From the IMG/VR virus record IMGVR_UViG_3300047552_000616, positions 1 through 51,683 of that record: a stretch of DNA of 51,683 bases, one strand, 5' to 3'. Below are positions 24,541 through 31,998 of the stretch, piece after piece. The notes beneath the pieces are model-generated. The model made no database searches, was not told where the DNA came from, and saw only the letters and a list, made by a program, of their open reading frames with translations. The first letter of the stretch is position 1. Each line of letters starts with the position of its first letter. Source of the DNA: a virus. Both the position numbers and the translations under genes were made by a program.

Positions 24541-25416
24541 TTATTCCATATTAAATATATACTGCGTTATCATACTCTGCAACTGTCGAACATTTCCCAA
24601 CAATGAAAACTCCATCAAACTATCCATTAATGGTTTCCATTCTATGTCATCGGGATCTTCAACCCCATACTTCATCGCGATAGGTTCGATATCTTCTCTG
24701 CGGTTTCGCAATGGCAATATTCTCAACGTAAATGTAGCTAGTCGCCAGTAGAGATCTTCCCTCAACACTGCCATGGGGTTCTGATGTGTAGCTGCTATCA
24801 CCCGTGTGTCGAATGGGATATCTCCTAGTGCTCCAATAGGTCTAGCTTTATGTTCCTGTAAGGCTCTCAATAACTTAGCCTGCAATGGCTTAGGCATATC
24901 TCCAATCTCATCTAGGAATAATGTGCCCTTGTTAGCATAGAATAACAATCCTTCCTTATCCTCATACGCTCCCGTGAAGCTACCTTTCTTGTGACCGAAT
25001 AGCTCGGACTCTACTAGGTAGTCAGGCAAGCTAGTGCAATTCAATGCTACGAAATTCCCGACCCTATTCCCATGCAATGCTCGGGCAATAGTCTCTTTAC
25101 CCGTCCCGGTCTCCCCTAGAATTATCACGGGATGGTTTTCTATGGCTAGCCTGCGGACTATATCTTTCAGCTTAAGCATCTCGGGATTCTTGGTGATGAA
25201 TTTCCTTAGCTCAAATTCACATTCGATACTGGGGATCTTTAGGTCAGTGTATTTGGTTTGGATTCCTCGCCAGAAAGTATTAGCTTGCTGGCGATCACCC
25301 ATTGTGTAGAATCCTTCTACGATTTTAAGTTGCTGTTGAACAATTAGGGGTAAGTGTTCAATGTGTTGGAGGATTGTTAGACCAGATGTTGCTTGTTCGT
25401 GTAGGGGGATAGGCAT
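24541..25416 (-). CDS. Sigma54-activator-type AAA+ ATPase without DNA-binding domain
   Basis: The 291-residue product has an unknown helical N terminus (1-75) followed by a complete bacterial enhancer-binding AAA+ core. This has Walker A GETGTGKE at 101-108, a sigma54-contact loop GSFTGA at 145-150 (GAFTGA family), Walker B in GTLFLDEIGDM at 164-174, arginine-rich DLYWRL and LRNRREDI segments, and sensor II LLGNVRQLQ at 272-280. It ends at residue 291, so the usual C-terminal helix-turn-helix is missing. In bacteria such proteins remodel sigma54 RNA polymerase. Here it could act from solution on host sigma54 promoters, or have been re-used for another remodelling task. Confidence 0.8.
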   Translation of the reverse strand: MPIPLHEQATSGLTILQHIEHLPLIVQQQLKIVEGFYTMGDRQQANTFWRGIQTKYTDLKIPSIECEFELRKFITKNPEMLKLKDIVRRLAIENHPVIILGETGTGKETIARALHGNRVGNFVALNCTSLPDYLVESELFGHKKGSFTGAYEDKEGLLFYANKGTLFLDEIGDMPKPLQAKLLRALQEHKARPIGALGDIPFDTRVIAATHQNPMAVLREDLYWRLATFTLRILPLRNRREDIEPIAMKYGVEDPDDIEWKPLMDSLMEFSLLGNVRQLQSMITQYIFNME

Positions 25417-25422
25417 AATGTA

Positions 25423-25716
25423 TTAGTCTTTCAGTTGTTCAACTACTTCGAGTAGTTCATAATTTGTAACAGAAAAATCTTTTATATATTTCTCTGCTTG
25501 TTCTTTTTCTGTGAACAGGAGATTTATATTCTGGCACATAAGAACCCAAAACCTATGTGGTTCAGGTTTGATGCGATAGTCTTCTGGATAACTATTGAAT
25601 ATTGGTTCTGATATATCTTGCCATGTCTCAGCGTTTGCTGACTTTACTTGAATAGTCTTGCCATTTGCATATGCTTCAAACACTGGTAATAATATTTTAA
25701 CTGCTTTTCTTGTCAT
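25423..25716 (-). CDS. Small conserved phage protein (YRIKPEP family)
   Basis: The 97-residue product has the pattern VFEAYANGKTIQVKS...TWQDISEPIF..YPEDYRIKPEPH. It is shared with many small phage proteins in which AxxxGKxIQxxxxxxWxD...YRIKPEP is conserved, and their function is unknown to me. The leader overlaps the helicase C-part stop and is made of AACA/TAACAAG repeats with no Shine-Dalgarno site. Confidence 0.6.
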   Translation of the reverse strand: MTRKAVKILLPVFEAYANGKTIQVKSANAETWQDISEPIFNSYPEDYRIKPEPHRFWVLMCQNINLLFTEKEQAEKYIKDFSVTNYELLEVVEQLKD

Positions 25717-25747
25717 AATGTTATTTGTTACTTGTTATTACTTGTTA

Positions 25748-27001
25748 TTATTTGTTTTGATCCAACTCATCATCTTCAATAAATAATCCCGCCGCTTCTT
25801 CCTCTTCTTCATCCTCTTCCTCATCTCCATCCGCACCTTTCAATAACCTTATGCTTCCCGCCATACTCTCACTGTTAGCATGAGATTGCCCGGCTGCTTC
25901 TAGGATAACATCTTCCCAGCTTTCCTTCTGCCTAACTACTTTCTTTAGGCACTTAAGTTTCATGCTCACTATCGCGGCGACGTGTTCTTCTACTGTGCCC
26001 TTATAGAACAATACAACTTGTGACGTATCACTAAGGCTAGTTAATCGCGGTGCTCGGCCTAAGCCTTGGACTAATTCAATGGCAGAGTATGTTGTGTTGA
26101 GAAATGTTACTCGTTGTCTAGTGGATACCAATGGGATATCTTCTTCATATGCATATCCCGATTCATCTTTCCTTCGGACTTTGTGCTTGGTTAGTTCGTC
26201 AGTGTGATGTAAACTTAGTCCTACTCCACCCGACTTAAATGTGTAGAAACAATACCTGCTTCGGCCCGACTGGAATCTATCTATCTCTTCCTGTCGTTGA
26301 GTCCGGGATTGTGACCCTAAGTTATACCCAGACATATCCCCTAGTCCAGCATCATCCGATTTAAGTTGTTGCTTAATCTTCTTGATTGTTGCTTTCGGGA
26401 TATCATCAAACTTCCCGGACATCATTAATCCAAACACTCGAATAAACTCTGCATTATCAATTCGTTCTGTTTGATTATAGGCTGCATTTCCTCCCCATAT
26501 CAGGGAGATTTCATCTCGCTTTACTTTATATTTCTCTATCAAACATTTAACTGCACGTGCTATTCCTTGTTTGAAGCAGAAGACTGCCACAGGACTTTGA
26601 TCATACTTTGTCCTCGCATCATACATAGCTTCAGCTATTGCTTCAGCTTTACAATTCTCTGCTGCTTCCTTGAACTTCTGCATCTCAGCGAATAGCATGT
26701 AGCCCCTTACCCTGCCATCCAGCTTATCTGCCTTGCTACAAAATTCCATCCACCTTTCCCATGCCGAAGCATAATGCTTACGTTCCCATTCCGTTCTAAA
26801 CTCTAGCAACTGAACACCATTACGAGCATGGAATTGTGGACGTAGATTCTTGATGTCAACTACATGGGGCATGATCTTCTTCATTAGCCTCTCCATAGCT
26901 GATGGAGAATTTTCATCAGGATCTTGCGGGAACGCTATAGCTTTAGCGAATCCAGCCCAGTTTTGGTTAGTGACTTTGCGTTTGGGTGTAGTTATGTTCA
27001 T
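25748..27001 (-). CDS. SF2 helicase, C-terminal ATPase domain (split gene)
   Basis: The product is 417 residues from the ATG at 27001, which follows the upstream stop closely. It contains the second RecA-like domain of a DEAD/SNF2-like helicase: a motif IV-like AVFCFKQGIARAVKCLIEKY, motif V FKSGGVGLSLHH and motif VI IELVQGLGRAPRL with its arginine finger. VVLFYKGTVEEHVAAIVSMKLKCLKKV follows, and the tail is acidic. The first domain is encoded separately at 28072-29040, with three small genes between. Together they would make an intact phage SF2 helicase. The alternative start at 27022 lies inside the preceding gene. Confidence 0.8.
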   Translation of the reverse strand: MNITTPKRKVTNQNWAGFAKAIAFPQDPDENSPSAMERLMKKIMPHVVDIKNLRPQFHARNGVQLLEFRTEWERKHYASAWERWMEFCSKADKLDGRVRGYMLFAEMQKFKEAAENCKAEAIAEAMYDARTKYDQSPVAVFCFKQGIARAVKCLIEKYKVKRDEISLIWGGNAAYNQTERIDNAEFIRVFGLMMSGKFDDIPKATIKKIKQQLKSDDAGLGDMSGYNLGSQSRTQRQEEIDRFQSGRSRYCFYTFKSGGVGLSLHHTDELTKHKVRRKDESGYAYEEDIPLVSTRQRVTFLNTTYSAIELVQGLGRAPRLTSLSDTSQVVLFYKGTVEEHVAAIVSMKLKCLKKVVRQKESWEDVILEAAGQSHANSESMAGSIRLLKGADGDEEEDEEEEEAAGLFIEDDELDQNK

Positions 27002-27009
27002 ATCTATAT

Positions 27010-27333
27010 CTATTCTTTCCATTTACCTAGTGTCTTTAAGAATGCTTCGGCTCGTTGGCGGGAGGTGGCATTGATGGTTCTGTCGAGAATGAAAGGCTCA
27101 TTTGGTCTTAGTGTCTCCATCAAGACGTGATTGATGCTTACGCGAATGGAGCCTGGTTGAGACATGATCGCCTCGTGCATGGCATTGAGATCTGCGCAGT
27201 AGTTGGGAACATAGGACCAAACGTCGCCCTCGCAATCTGGTTTGTATCCTTCTGGACCATTAACTCTCACAGGATCGATGTCATGCCACCCACAGCACTC
27301 CGCAATCGCGATATTGATTTCGGTGTCGGTCAT
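27010..27333 (-). CDS. Conserved small phage protein between the helicase halves
   Basis: The 107-residue product has a family pattern that I recognise from many phages: MTDTEINIAIAECCGW at the start, PNYCADLNAMHEA in the middle and NATSRQRAEAFLKTLGKW at the end. The function is unknown. It is the last of three genes separating the helicase halves. Its start overlaps the previous stop by 4 bp. Confidence 0.65.
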   Translation of the reverse strand: MTDTEINIAIAECCGWHDIDPVRVNGPEGYKPDCEGDVWSYVPNYCADLNAMHEAIMSQPGSIRVSINHVLMETLRPNEPFILDRTINATSRQRAEAFLKTLGKWKE

Positions 27334-27707
27334 ACATTCACACTGGCATAAAAGTTATCAATTGCTTTCTGTGTTGATTCGAGCCTCTGGTATTCTGGAA
27401 TCTCTTTTGAGAACTCCACTTCTAATTCAACAAGTGCATTGCATAGATCGCAAGCGATGTTCTTCCATGTTGTGGTGTCTGGCACTTGCATAAGTGGAGG
27501 ACTATCCTTGAAGTCCCGTAACCGTTCCCCAAGAATGTTAGAATACTGAACCATGATTTCATGTTGTCGCTTGAGTAAAATCTTGTGCCGATCAGACACC
27601 CCGAAGAGCAAGCGTCCAGAGATGAAGTCATACAGGCGGGCAATTTTGGAATCCAGTTCCTGCTTTTCCGTTGCTACCCGTTCTTCTACATTTTCAGATA
27701 TTTTCAT
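27330..27707 (-). CDS. crAss001_48-like small protein between the helicase halves
   Basis: The 125-residue product begins ENVEERVATEKQELDSKIARLYDFISG and continues ILLKRQHEIMVQYSNILGERL. This is the pattern of the widespread small phage family named after crAss001_48 (RVxxEKxELDxKxxxLxxF...L..Q...M..Y...L..R). The function is unknown. The leader reads CAACAACAAATAAAACAAAT and overlaps the upstream stop. Confidence 0.6.
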   Translation of the reverse strand: MKISENVEERVATEKQELDSKIARLYDFISGRLLFGVSDRHKILLKRQHEIMVQYSNILGERLRDFKDSPPLMQVPDTTTWKNIACDLCNALVELEVEFSKEIPEYQRLESTQKAIDNFYASVNV

Positions 27708-27710
27708 ATG

Positions 27711-28064
27711 TTACTTGATTTGTTTTATTTGTTGTTGAGAGATAAGAATTAGAATAATGATTACCAAAACAATCTGAACCAAATTAAATGGTTCTTTTTG
27801 AAGACCTGAAAGCCATCCCAGAACAACCAGCAGTAAAACAATGGTTATCATGGTTCCATTGCAAATGTCAGCAGCATCCGTCATCCCCTGCTTCCATGCG
27901 TCGAGTTGGATTTGTTTGACAAATTCCATTAAGTTCTCTGCGCTATGCTCTGATTCATAGGAGAATGTTAGTGATGATAGACTTGTAGCTTTCTTTTCTT
28001 TGGTGTATTGAAAGTCAGGTATAACTGTATCTTCATTCATTACCCACTCTTCTGCTGTTTTCAT
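27711..28064 (-). CDS. Small C-terminal membrane protein between the helicase halves
   Basis: The 117-residue product has a soluble N terminus containing EFVKQIQLDAWKQGMTDAADI (a common phage motif, xxxIQxDAxxxGMxxAA). Two hydrophobic stretches follow (MITIVLLLVVLGWLSGL and FNLVQIVLVIIILILISQ). It is first in the cassette between the helicase halves. The function is unknown. Confidence 0.55.
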   Translation of the reverse strand: MKTAEEWVMNEDTVIPDFQYTKEKKATSLSSLTFSYESEHSAENLMEFVKQIQLDAWKQGMTDAADICNGTMITIVLLLVVLGWLSGLQKEPFNLVQIVLVIIILILISQQQIKQIK

Positions 28065-28071
28065 ATCTTAT

Positions 28072-29040
28072 TTATTCTTGCTTATAGCTAGCCACTTCTT
28101 CAACATTCATCTCTACCCCACACCCAACACTAACAACCTTAGCTTCACTAACTTTAGTGAATGGTGTTGCGCTGGCGAATACGAATCTTAACAAAGGATG
28201 TCCTATGTCACATGCTGCCTGGAATACTTTGCTTTGCATACTCTTCTCATTCTTTACAGCCTGACATTCATCTAGGATAAACAATACAGGATGGAATAAC
28301 TTCCATTTGATTTCATCTTCCTCCTGCCCATATCTAATTACTGTCTTCCAATCAATATACATCTCCCCAAAGCTAGCCCGGAGTTGATCGTAGTTGGTTA
28401 GCAAGACATCTCGTTTCATATCTAGTCCGAACCAATTAGTTAGCACTCTTCTAGTTTGTTCCACGATACTAGCTTTTGTCACGTAGAATACACTATATGG
28501 GCATAAGTGTTTGCCTTTGATGACTCCCGACTCTATGCTATCACTAATGAACTGACCCAATACGAATGTCTTACCTGTGCCTACACCTGCCGGAATTAGT
28601 GCGCCACGTAGGTTATCTATCCACAATCTAGTGAATAGATTTCTTGCTGCTTCTCGCTGTGGTTTGTAGAGAAACAATCCCGGCTTAGCTTTAGGGGATT
28701 TGTGTAGCTTCAGCTTAGTCGTTGCGTTATCTTCGGGGAACTTATCGCCACATGTAGTAGAGAATACTGTTTCGTAACTAGAGTCCGGGAAGCCTACAGT
28801 ATCTCCGGGGAAATGCAGGTTAGCTAGTTCGGGAGGGAGTTTGGATCTATCAAGCCTAGGGGATTGGGATTCTTCTTTCGCCATCGCACTACTCGTCGCA
28901 GGCAAGCTAGCTTTTGTTGTAGTAATGAGGGCTGTTGAACTTTTGCTTTCTTCTTGTTTGTTTTTGTTTTCATTTTTATTGCCTGGTAACCTTAAGTTAT
29001 TCCAATTGATTGGCGTAGGTTTAGGTAGAATTGTTTTCAT
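28072..29040 (-). CDS. SF2 helicase, N-terminal ATPase domain (split gene)
   Basis: The product is 322 residues. A disordered N terminus (1-110) precedes the first RecA-like domain. This has a Q-like motif LYKPQREAARN, Walker A PAGVGTGKT at 150-158, motif Ia VFYVTKASIVEQTRR, motif II LFILDECQ at about 253-260 and motif III FASATPF at 288-294. It stops soon after, at GVEMNVEEVASYKQE. The second ATPase domain is encoded separately at 25748-27001. Neither half could hydrolyse ATP productively alone, so the two products must associate or be joined. The ATG at 29040 follows the upstream stop. The start at 29058 would overlap that gene. Confidence 0.8.
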   Translation of the reverse strand: MKTILPKPTPINWNNLRLPGNKNENKNKQEESKSSTALITTTKASLPATSSAMAKEESQSPRLDRSKLPPELANLHFPGDTVGFPDSSYETVFSTTCGDKFPEDNATTKLKLHKSPKAKPGLFLYKPQREAARNLFTRLWIDNLRGALIPAGVGTGKTFVLGQFISDSIESGVIKGKHLCPYSVFYVTKASIVEQTRRVLTNWFGLDMKRDVLLTNYDQLRASFGEMYIDWKTVIRYGQEEDEIKWKLFHPVLFILDECQAVKNEKSMQSKVFQAACDIGHPLLRFVFASATPFTKVSEAKVVSVGCGVEMNVEEVASYKQE

Positions 29041-29041
29041 T

Positions 29042-29494
29042 TCATATATTCTTCTCAATTTCTCCGAGGTATTTATCTAGTGGAAATCCCGGTAAGTTCT
29101 TGCGAATCATTTCGGGATTCTTTGTCATGGCATTAACCATCATCAAGAACATGGGACTGCTGGCAATGTCAATACCTTGATGTTCCTTCATCCACTTAGC
29201 CATTGCTAATGCTAGTCCACCTTGAACAAGTGCTTCCTTATTGCGCTTAGCCATCCCGGCCTTAGCGCGATCTTGTTTCTCCTTGTCAGATTCCCAGTCC
29301 GTTCGGTTCCAAATTACTGGTGCTTTGTCGGGAGAGTCTGGCTTGATTAATACCAGTGTTGGTGGCAGTGAACTATTTAACTTTTCCAATGCTTCAACTA
29401 CTGGCTTACTTGGGCAATATCTATCGCGACCACGTAAGAGGAAGTGATGGAATTCTTCTATGTCTGTGAAGCGAAAGGTTATTGTTATTTCCAT
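29042..29494 (-). CDS. Hypothetical protein upstream of the helicase
   Basis: The product is 150 residues from the ATG at 29494 (MEITITFRFTDIEEFHHFLLRG). It has a ferredoxin-like beginning, then charged helices (RAKAGMAKRNKEALVQGGLALAMAKWMKEH) and a C terminus IRKNLPGFPLDKYLGEIE. An upstream in-frame start at 29542 would overlap the previous gene. It may partner the helicase because of its position, but no function is recognised. Confidence 0.5.
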   Translation of the reverse strand: MEITITFRFTDIEEFHHFLLRGRDRYCPSKPVVEALEKLNSSLPPTLVLIKPDSPDKAPVIWNRTDWESDKEKQDRAKAGMAKRNKEALVQGGLALAMAKWMKEHQGIDIASSPMFLMMVNAMTKNPEMIRKNLPGFPLDKYLGEIEKNI

Positions 29495-29498
29495 TAGG

Positions 29499-29714
29499 CT
29501 AGCCTTTCTTTTCTTCAAAGTTAATACACCCAAAGTTCTCACCCATTAAGACATCACTATCCCATCCACATACAATACCAATATCGCGAGAACTTCCATC
29601 AAACCTTGTGATATTGGGGGGAACGATAGAGCATGAGCCTAGGGGATGGCTAGTCATGTCTGCAAATTCTGTTGTTGATTTATAGTGTTTGCAATTCTTA
29701 CAGATAGGTTTCAT
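29499..29714 (-). CDS. Small cysteine-rich (zinc-binding type) protein, copy 1
   Basis: The 71-residue product has cysteines in ICKNCKHY, LGSCSIV, IVCGWD and NFGCINFE, the pattern of small phage proteins with CxxCxH...GxC...GxxxGCxxxE. It probably binds zinc. A second gene of the same type lies at 31277-31525, so it is a local paralogue pair. The leader is short and has no clear Shine-Dalgarno site. Confidence 0.55.
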   Translation of the reverse strand: MKPICKNCKHYKSTTEFADMTSHPLGSCSIVPPNITRFDGSSRDIGIVCGWDSDVLMGENFGCINFEEKKG

Positions 29715-29715
29715 A

Positions 29716-30096
29716 TTAGATTAGCCGTTCTTCTATCTTAACATATATTGTTTGTGGTTCAAAGGATCTTTCCTTGAAGTTTTCTATCCAAGATTCCATT
29801 GCAGTATGTGTATCATACCATACAGCATAGCATGGATCATCTGGATCAAGATGTGGATAGGAATATTCCAAACATGAATATTCTCTACTCCATCTTATCT
29901 GTAACTCTATTCCACCCTCTAGCTTTTCACCATCAAAAGCTATTGTTAGTTTAATATCTTTTGGAAGATCTTTCTTCTCTATGATAGTGGGGAAGAATTT
30001 CCACACAAAGTCAGAGCATATGAATGGAGAATCATATTGTGGACTATAGTATGCTCCATGATAACTGTGGAGAAATAGATCAATAGATTGTTTCAT
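29716..30096 (-). CDS. Hypothetical protein
   Basis: The 126-residue product is acidic and aromatic-rich, mostly beta (IKLTIAFDGEKLEGGIELQIRWSREYSCLEYSYPHLD), with a helical part TAMESWIENFKERSF. It has no membrane segment or catalytic motif. It sits in the string of small accessory genes near the start of the leftward arm. The function is unknown. Confidence 0.5.
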   Translation of the reverse strand: MKQSIDLFLHSYHGAYYSPQYDSPFICSDFVWKFFPTIIEKKDLPKDIKLTIAFDGEKLEGGIELQIRWSREYSCLEYSYPHLDPDDPCYAVWYDTHTAMESWIENFKERSFEPQTIYVKIEERLI

Positions 30097-30105
30097 GTTA
30101 TGGTA

Positions 30106-30426
30106 TTAGCCTTTCTTAGCCTTAGCCTTCCCCTTCCCACCAAACACATAAGCTTGCCATGCTTTCCATACACTCTGGGCTTTCTCCCCTGTATAGCTTA
30201 AGCTATGGTTTGCTGTGAGTTGGAGATATAATACGGGTGTCCAGATATCATAGATGCCTAGATTCTTAGCCATCAAGATATCCTTAGCTGTTCCCAATGG
30301 ATATCCTCTAGCTGTGGGAATTACCGGCCTTGTGTCCATTCGCATCCCGTGTTGGTTTGCCCACATTAGTTTGGCCCATTGGACATGGCGTAGGTTGACT
30401 ACTGCTTTGTTGTCTATGATTTTCAT
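30106..30426 (-). CDS. Hypothetical basic protein
   Basis: The 106-residue product has aromatic helices (LRHVQWAKLMWANQHGMRMD, QSVWKAWQAYVFGG) and a Lys/Ala/Gly tail (KGKAKAKKG). The start is ATG, possibly overlapped by the small frame at 30308-30523. The function is unknown. Confidence 0.5.
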   Translation of the reverse strand: MKIIDNKAVVNLRHVQWAKLMWANQHGMRMDTRPVIPTARGYPLGTAKDILMAKNLGIYDIWTPVLYLQLTANHSLSYTGEKAQSVWKAWQAYVFGGKGKAKAKKG

Positions 30427-30523
30427 ACTCGTAATGGCGATCTTCTTTATCTTGTGCTTTAGGTTGTAGCTTAGGGGATTCAGGTTTGAATCTATCGAAG
30501 AAGTTAGGGGATGGTTTGTTCAT
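30308..30523 (-). CDS. Doubtful small gene overlapping its neighbour
   Basis: This 71-residue frame starts at an ATG that overlaps the upstream stop by 4 bp (MNKPSPNFFDRFKPESPK) and fills a 93-bp gap. Its second half overlaps the next gene in another frame, where its composition (Gln/Ser/Pro/His) looks like shadow translation. It may be a short real gene, or the leader part of a frameshifted product with 30106-30426. Confidence 0.3.
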   Translation of the reverse strand: MNKPSPNFFDRFKPESPKLQPKAQDKEDRHYEYENHRQQSSSQPTPCPMGQTNVGKPTRDANGHKAGNSHS

Positions 30524-30924
30524 GCGATAGTATGATTGGTTTCATATGATGGATAAATTAACTCTGCGATTGGTGTAATGGAATCACATTCAAGAGCATG
30601 TTCACAGCCATAAGCAGGTCGCTTATAATTAAATGGCGATGACAGACTATAAACAGTGTCTGGTGCCAACTTAACTCCGGTTGCCCGACAAAGAAAGACG
30701 CGACGGTTTTCTCTTGGTACTAGAAGAAATTCTCCACATAATTCCTTGTCAATGTCCATTCCAAAAGCAAACAATCCAAACTTCCAGCCTTTACGTTTCC
30801 TTGTTGTCTTGCCTATGGCATAGTGTTTGGTGAATCTTTTGTTGTCTCTGCATGAATTAGTGTAGAGTGATGTTTGATCTGTTCTTGTAATCTTATAGAC
30901 TATAGTGGTAGTTTGTTTATTCAT
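30520..30924 (-). CDS. Hypothetical protein
   Basis: The 134-residue product starts MNKQTTTIVYKITRTDQTS. It has a basic middle (HYAIGKTTRKRKGWKFGLFAFG) and beta strands with LLVPRENRRVFLCRATGVKL. The shape recalls small phage proteins that begin with a YKxT-type strand, but no function can be given. The start follows the previous gene by 6 bp with an AT-rich leader. Confidence 0.5.
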   Translation of the reverse strand: MNKQTTTIVYKITRTDQTSLYTNSCRDNKRFTKHYAIGKTTRKRKGWKFGLFAFGMDIDKELCGEFLLVPRENRRVFLCRATGVKLAPDTVYSLSSPFNYKRPAYGCEHALECDSITPIAELIYPSYETNHTIA

Positions 30925-30930
30925 AAAATG

Positions 30931-31272
30931 TTAACAGAATTCCAATGTCTTTTTCCAGTTAGCACATTCTTCCATTCCTTTTGCAAGAAGAAGTGCTTGT
31001 TGCTTATCATAATCAGTATCATCCCAGCTTTCGATTAGTCTCCTTAATCGCGGAGCGACTTTCTTGCAAAGAGTGTGTGAAATTGTTCCATCACAATCTG
31101 AATGATTAAGTAATATGCATATAGGATCTTGGATATTTTTCCATGATAAATCTCCTCCAAATCCTTGCATTGAATCAAGATTAATACCTATTTCTTTAGC
31201 TAGCTTTCGTCTGAATGCACTGAAGCCAGAGTAAGACCAATGTGCTTCTGCTCCATTAAAATCTAGTCCCAT
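30931..31272 (-). CDS. Conserved small protein (MGLDF...HWSYSGF family)
   Basis: The 113-residue product has a pattern I recognise from many phages and bacteria: MGLDFNGAEAHWSYSGFSAFR at the start, ILLNHSDCDG in the middle and DDTDYDKQQALLLAKGME near the end. The family function is unknown to me. The strong conservation of NHSDCDG suggests a binding or catalytic site. Confidence 0.6.
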   Translation of the reverse strand: MGLDFNGAEAHWSYSGFSAFRRKLAKEIGINLDSMQGFGGDLSWKNIQDPICILLNHSDCDGTISHTLCKKVAPRLRRLIESWDDTDYDKQQALLLAKGMEECANWKKTLEFC

Positions 31273-31276
31273 AATA

Positions 31277-31525
31277 TTATGTTTCCTTTCTCACTTCCCA
31301 ATGCACACAACCAAACAATGCGCCAACACTAATGGTAATCCCATCCGTTAGTGCTGTGCTTTCCGCGCTGTGGTCACAGACTACCTGACTACTGTATAGT
31401 TCTGTGACATCATATTGGAATGCCATCTTATGCTCACAAGTTCCATGTGTTGGAACGGGAGCATGTTTATCTATTGCTATTAGTCGTTGCCAATGCTGGC
31501 AATCTTTACATCTGTTGGGGTTCAT
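31277..31525 (-). CDS. Small cysteine-rich (zinc-binding type) protein, copy 2
   Basis: The product is 82 residues from ATG at 31525 (MNPNRCKDCQHWQRL), with further cysteines in HGTCEHK, VVCDH and ALFGCVHWE. It has the same CxxCxxW/Y...GxC...GxxFGCxxxE layout as the gene at 29499-29714, so the two are paralogues. An upstream start at 31570 lies inside the previous small gene and is less likely. Confidence 0.55.
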   Translation of the reverse strand: MNPNRCKDCQHWQRLIAIDKHAPVPTHGTCEHKMAFQYDVTELYSSQVVCDHSAESTALTDGITISVGALFGCVHWEVRKET

Positions 31526-31679
31526 TGCTCTTGTTCGCTTTCTCTTTCCAAGTTTCCACAATCTTTTCATCCCGTGCCTTGATATATGTTCCCATGCTAG
31601 CTGGCCACATAACAGCGGCGCGATGGTGGTTAGATTGCTTCTGTTGTTTCTTGTGTTCTGTGTATTCTTGTTTAGTCAT
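31506..31679 (-). CDS. Very small hypothetical protein
   Basis: This 57-codon gene begins MTKQEYTEHKKQQKQSNHHR and contains VMWPASMGTYIKARDEKIVETWKEKANKS. It is basic and helical. It fills the space before the second cysteine-rich gene and overlaps its start by 20 bp. The function is unknown. Confidence 0.45.
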   Translation of the reverse strand: MTKQEYTEHKKQQKQSNHHRAAVMWPASMGTYIKARDEKIVETWKEKANKSNEPQQM

Positions 31680-31685
31680 AAATCA

Positions 31686-31871
31686 TTATCGAGTCCTTAA
31701 TGCTTGGCGAAGCTTGGGGATATTTACTTCAATGACATAGTTTAATCCTTGTTCTATACATTCTCCAACAAGGAATTCTTTTGTTGTTTCTTTTTGGCGC
31801 TTTAAGTCACGGATTTCATCTGTTCTTTTTTCGTATTGGTTAAGTGCATCACGAAGTTTATCTGTGTTCAT
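31686..31871 (-). CDS. Small hypothetical coiled-coil-like protein
   Basis: The 61-residue product is charged and helical (LRDALNQYEKRTDEIRDLKRQKETTKEFL), then EQGLNYVIEVNIPKLRQALRTR. The leader on the minus strand is unusual: it is rich in ACTACC/TACATA and nearly free of G, with no Shine-Dalgarno site. A terminator lies just upstream, so this gene may start a transcript. Confidence 0.5.
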   Translation of the reverse strand: MNTDKLRDALNQYEKRTDEIRDLKRQKETTKEFLVGECIEQGLNYVIEVNIPKLRQALRTR

Positions 31872-31913
31872 ATGTGTAGGTAGTATAGGTAGTATGTAGA
31901 TTAGTTAATAGAA

Positions 31914-31962
31914 ACACTAAAACCCTATAGGGATTTGATGTTATCTCTACCCTATAGGGTTT
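31914..31962 (-). terminator. Terminator built from a duplicated CCCTATAGGG palindrome
   Basis: AAACCCTATAGGG (31920-31932) and CCCTATAGGGTTT (31950-31962) form a perfect 13-bp hairpin around a 17-nt loop. Each arm is itself a 10-bp palindrome. On the minus strand the hairpin is followed by TTTTAGTGTTT, so it can end transcription after the gene at 31999-32559. The palindromic arms could also be protein-binding sites. Confidence 0.65.
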
Positions 31963-31998
31963 GCGTTGCTATGGATGGTAGACTGTTGCTAGCTAGCT

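Noticed and set aside
31920-31962. T7-like promoter (CTATAGGG core)
   Set aside because: Only the last bases match, and the genome encodes no single-subunit RNA polymerase that I can see.
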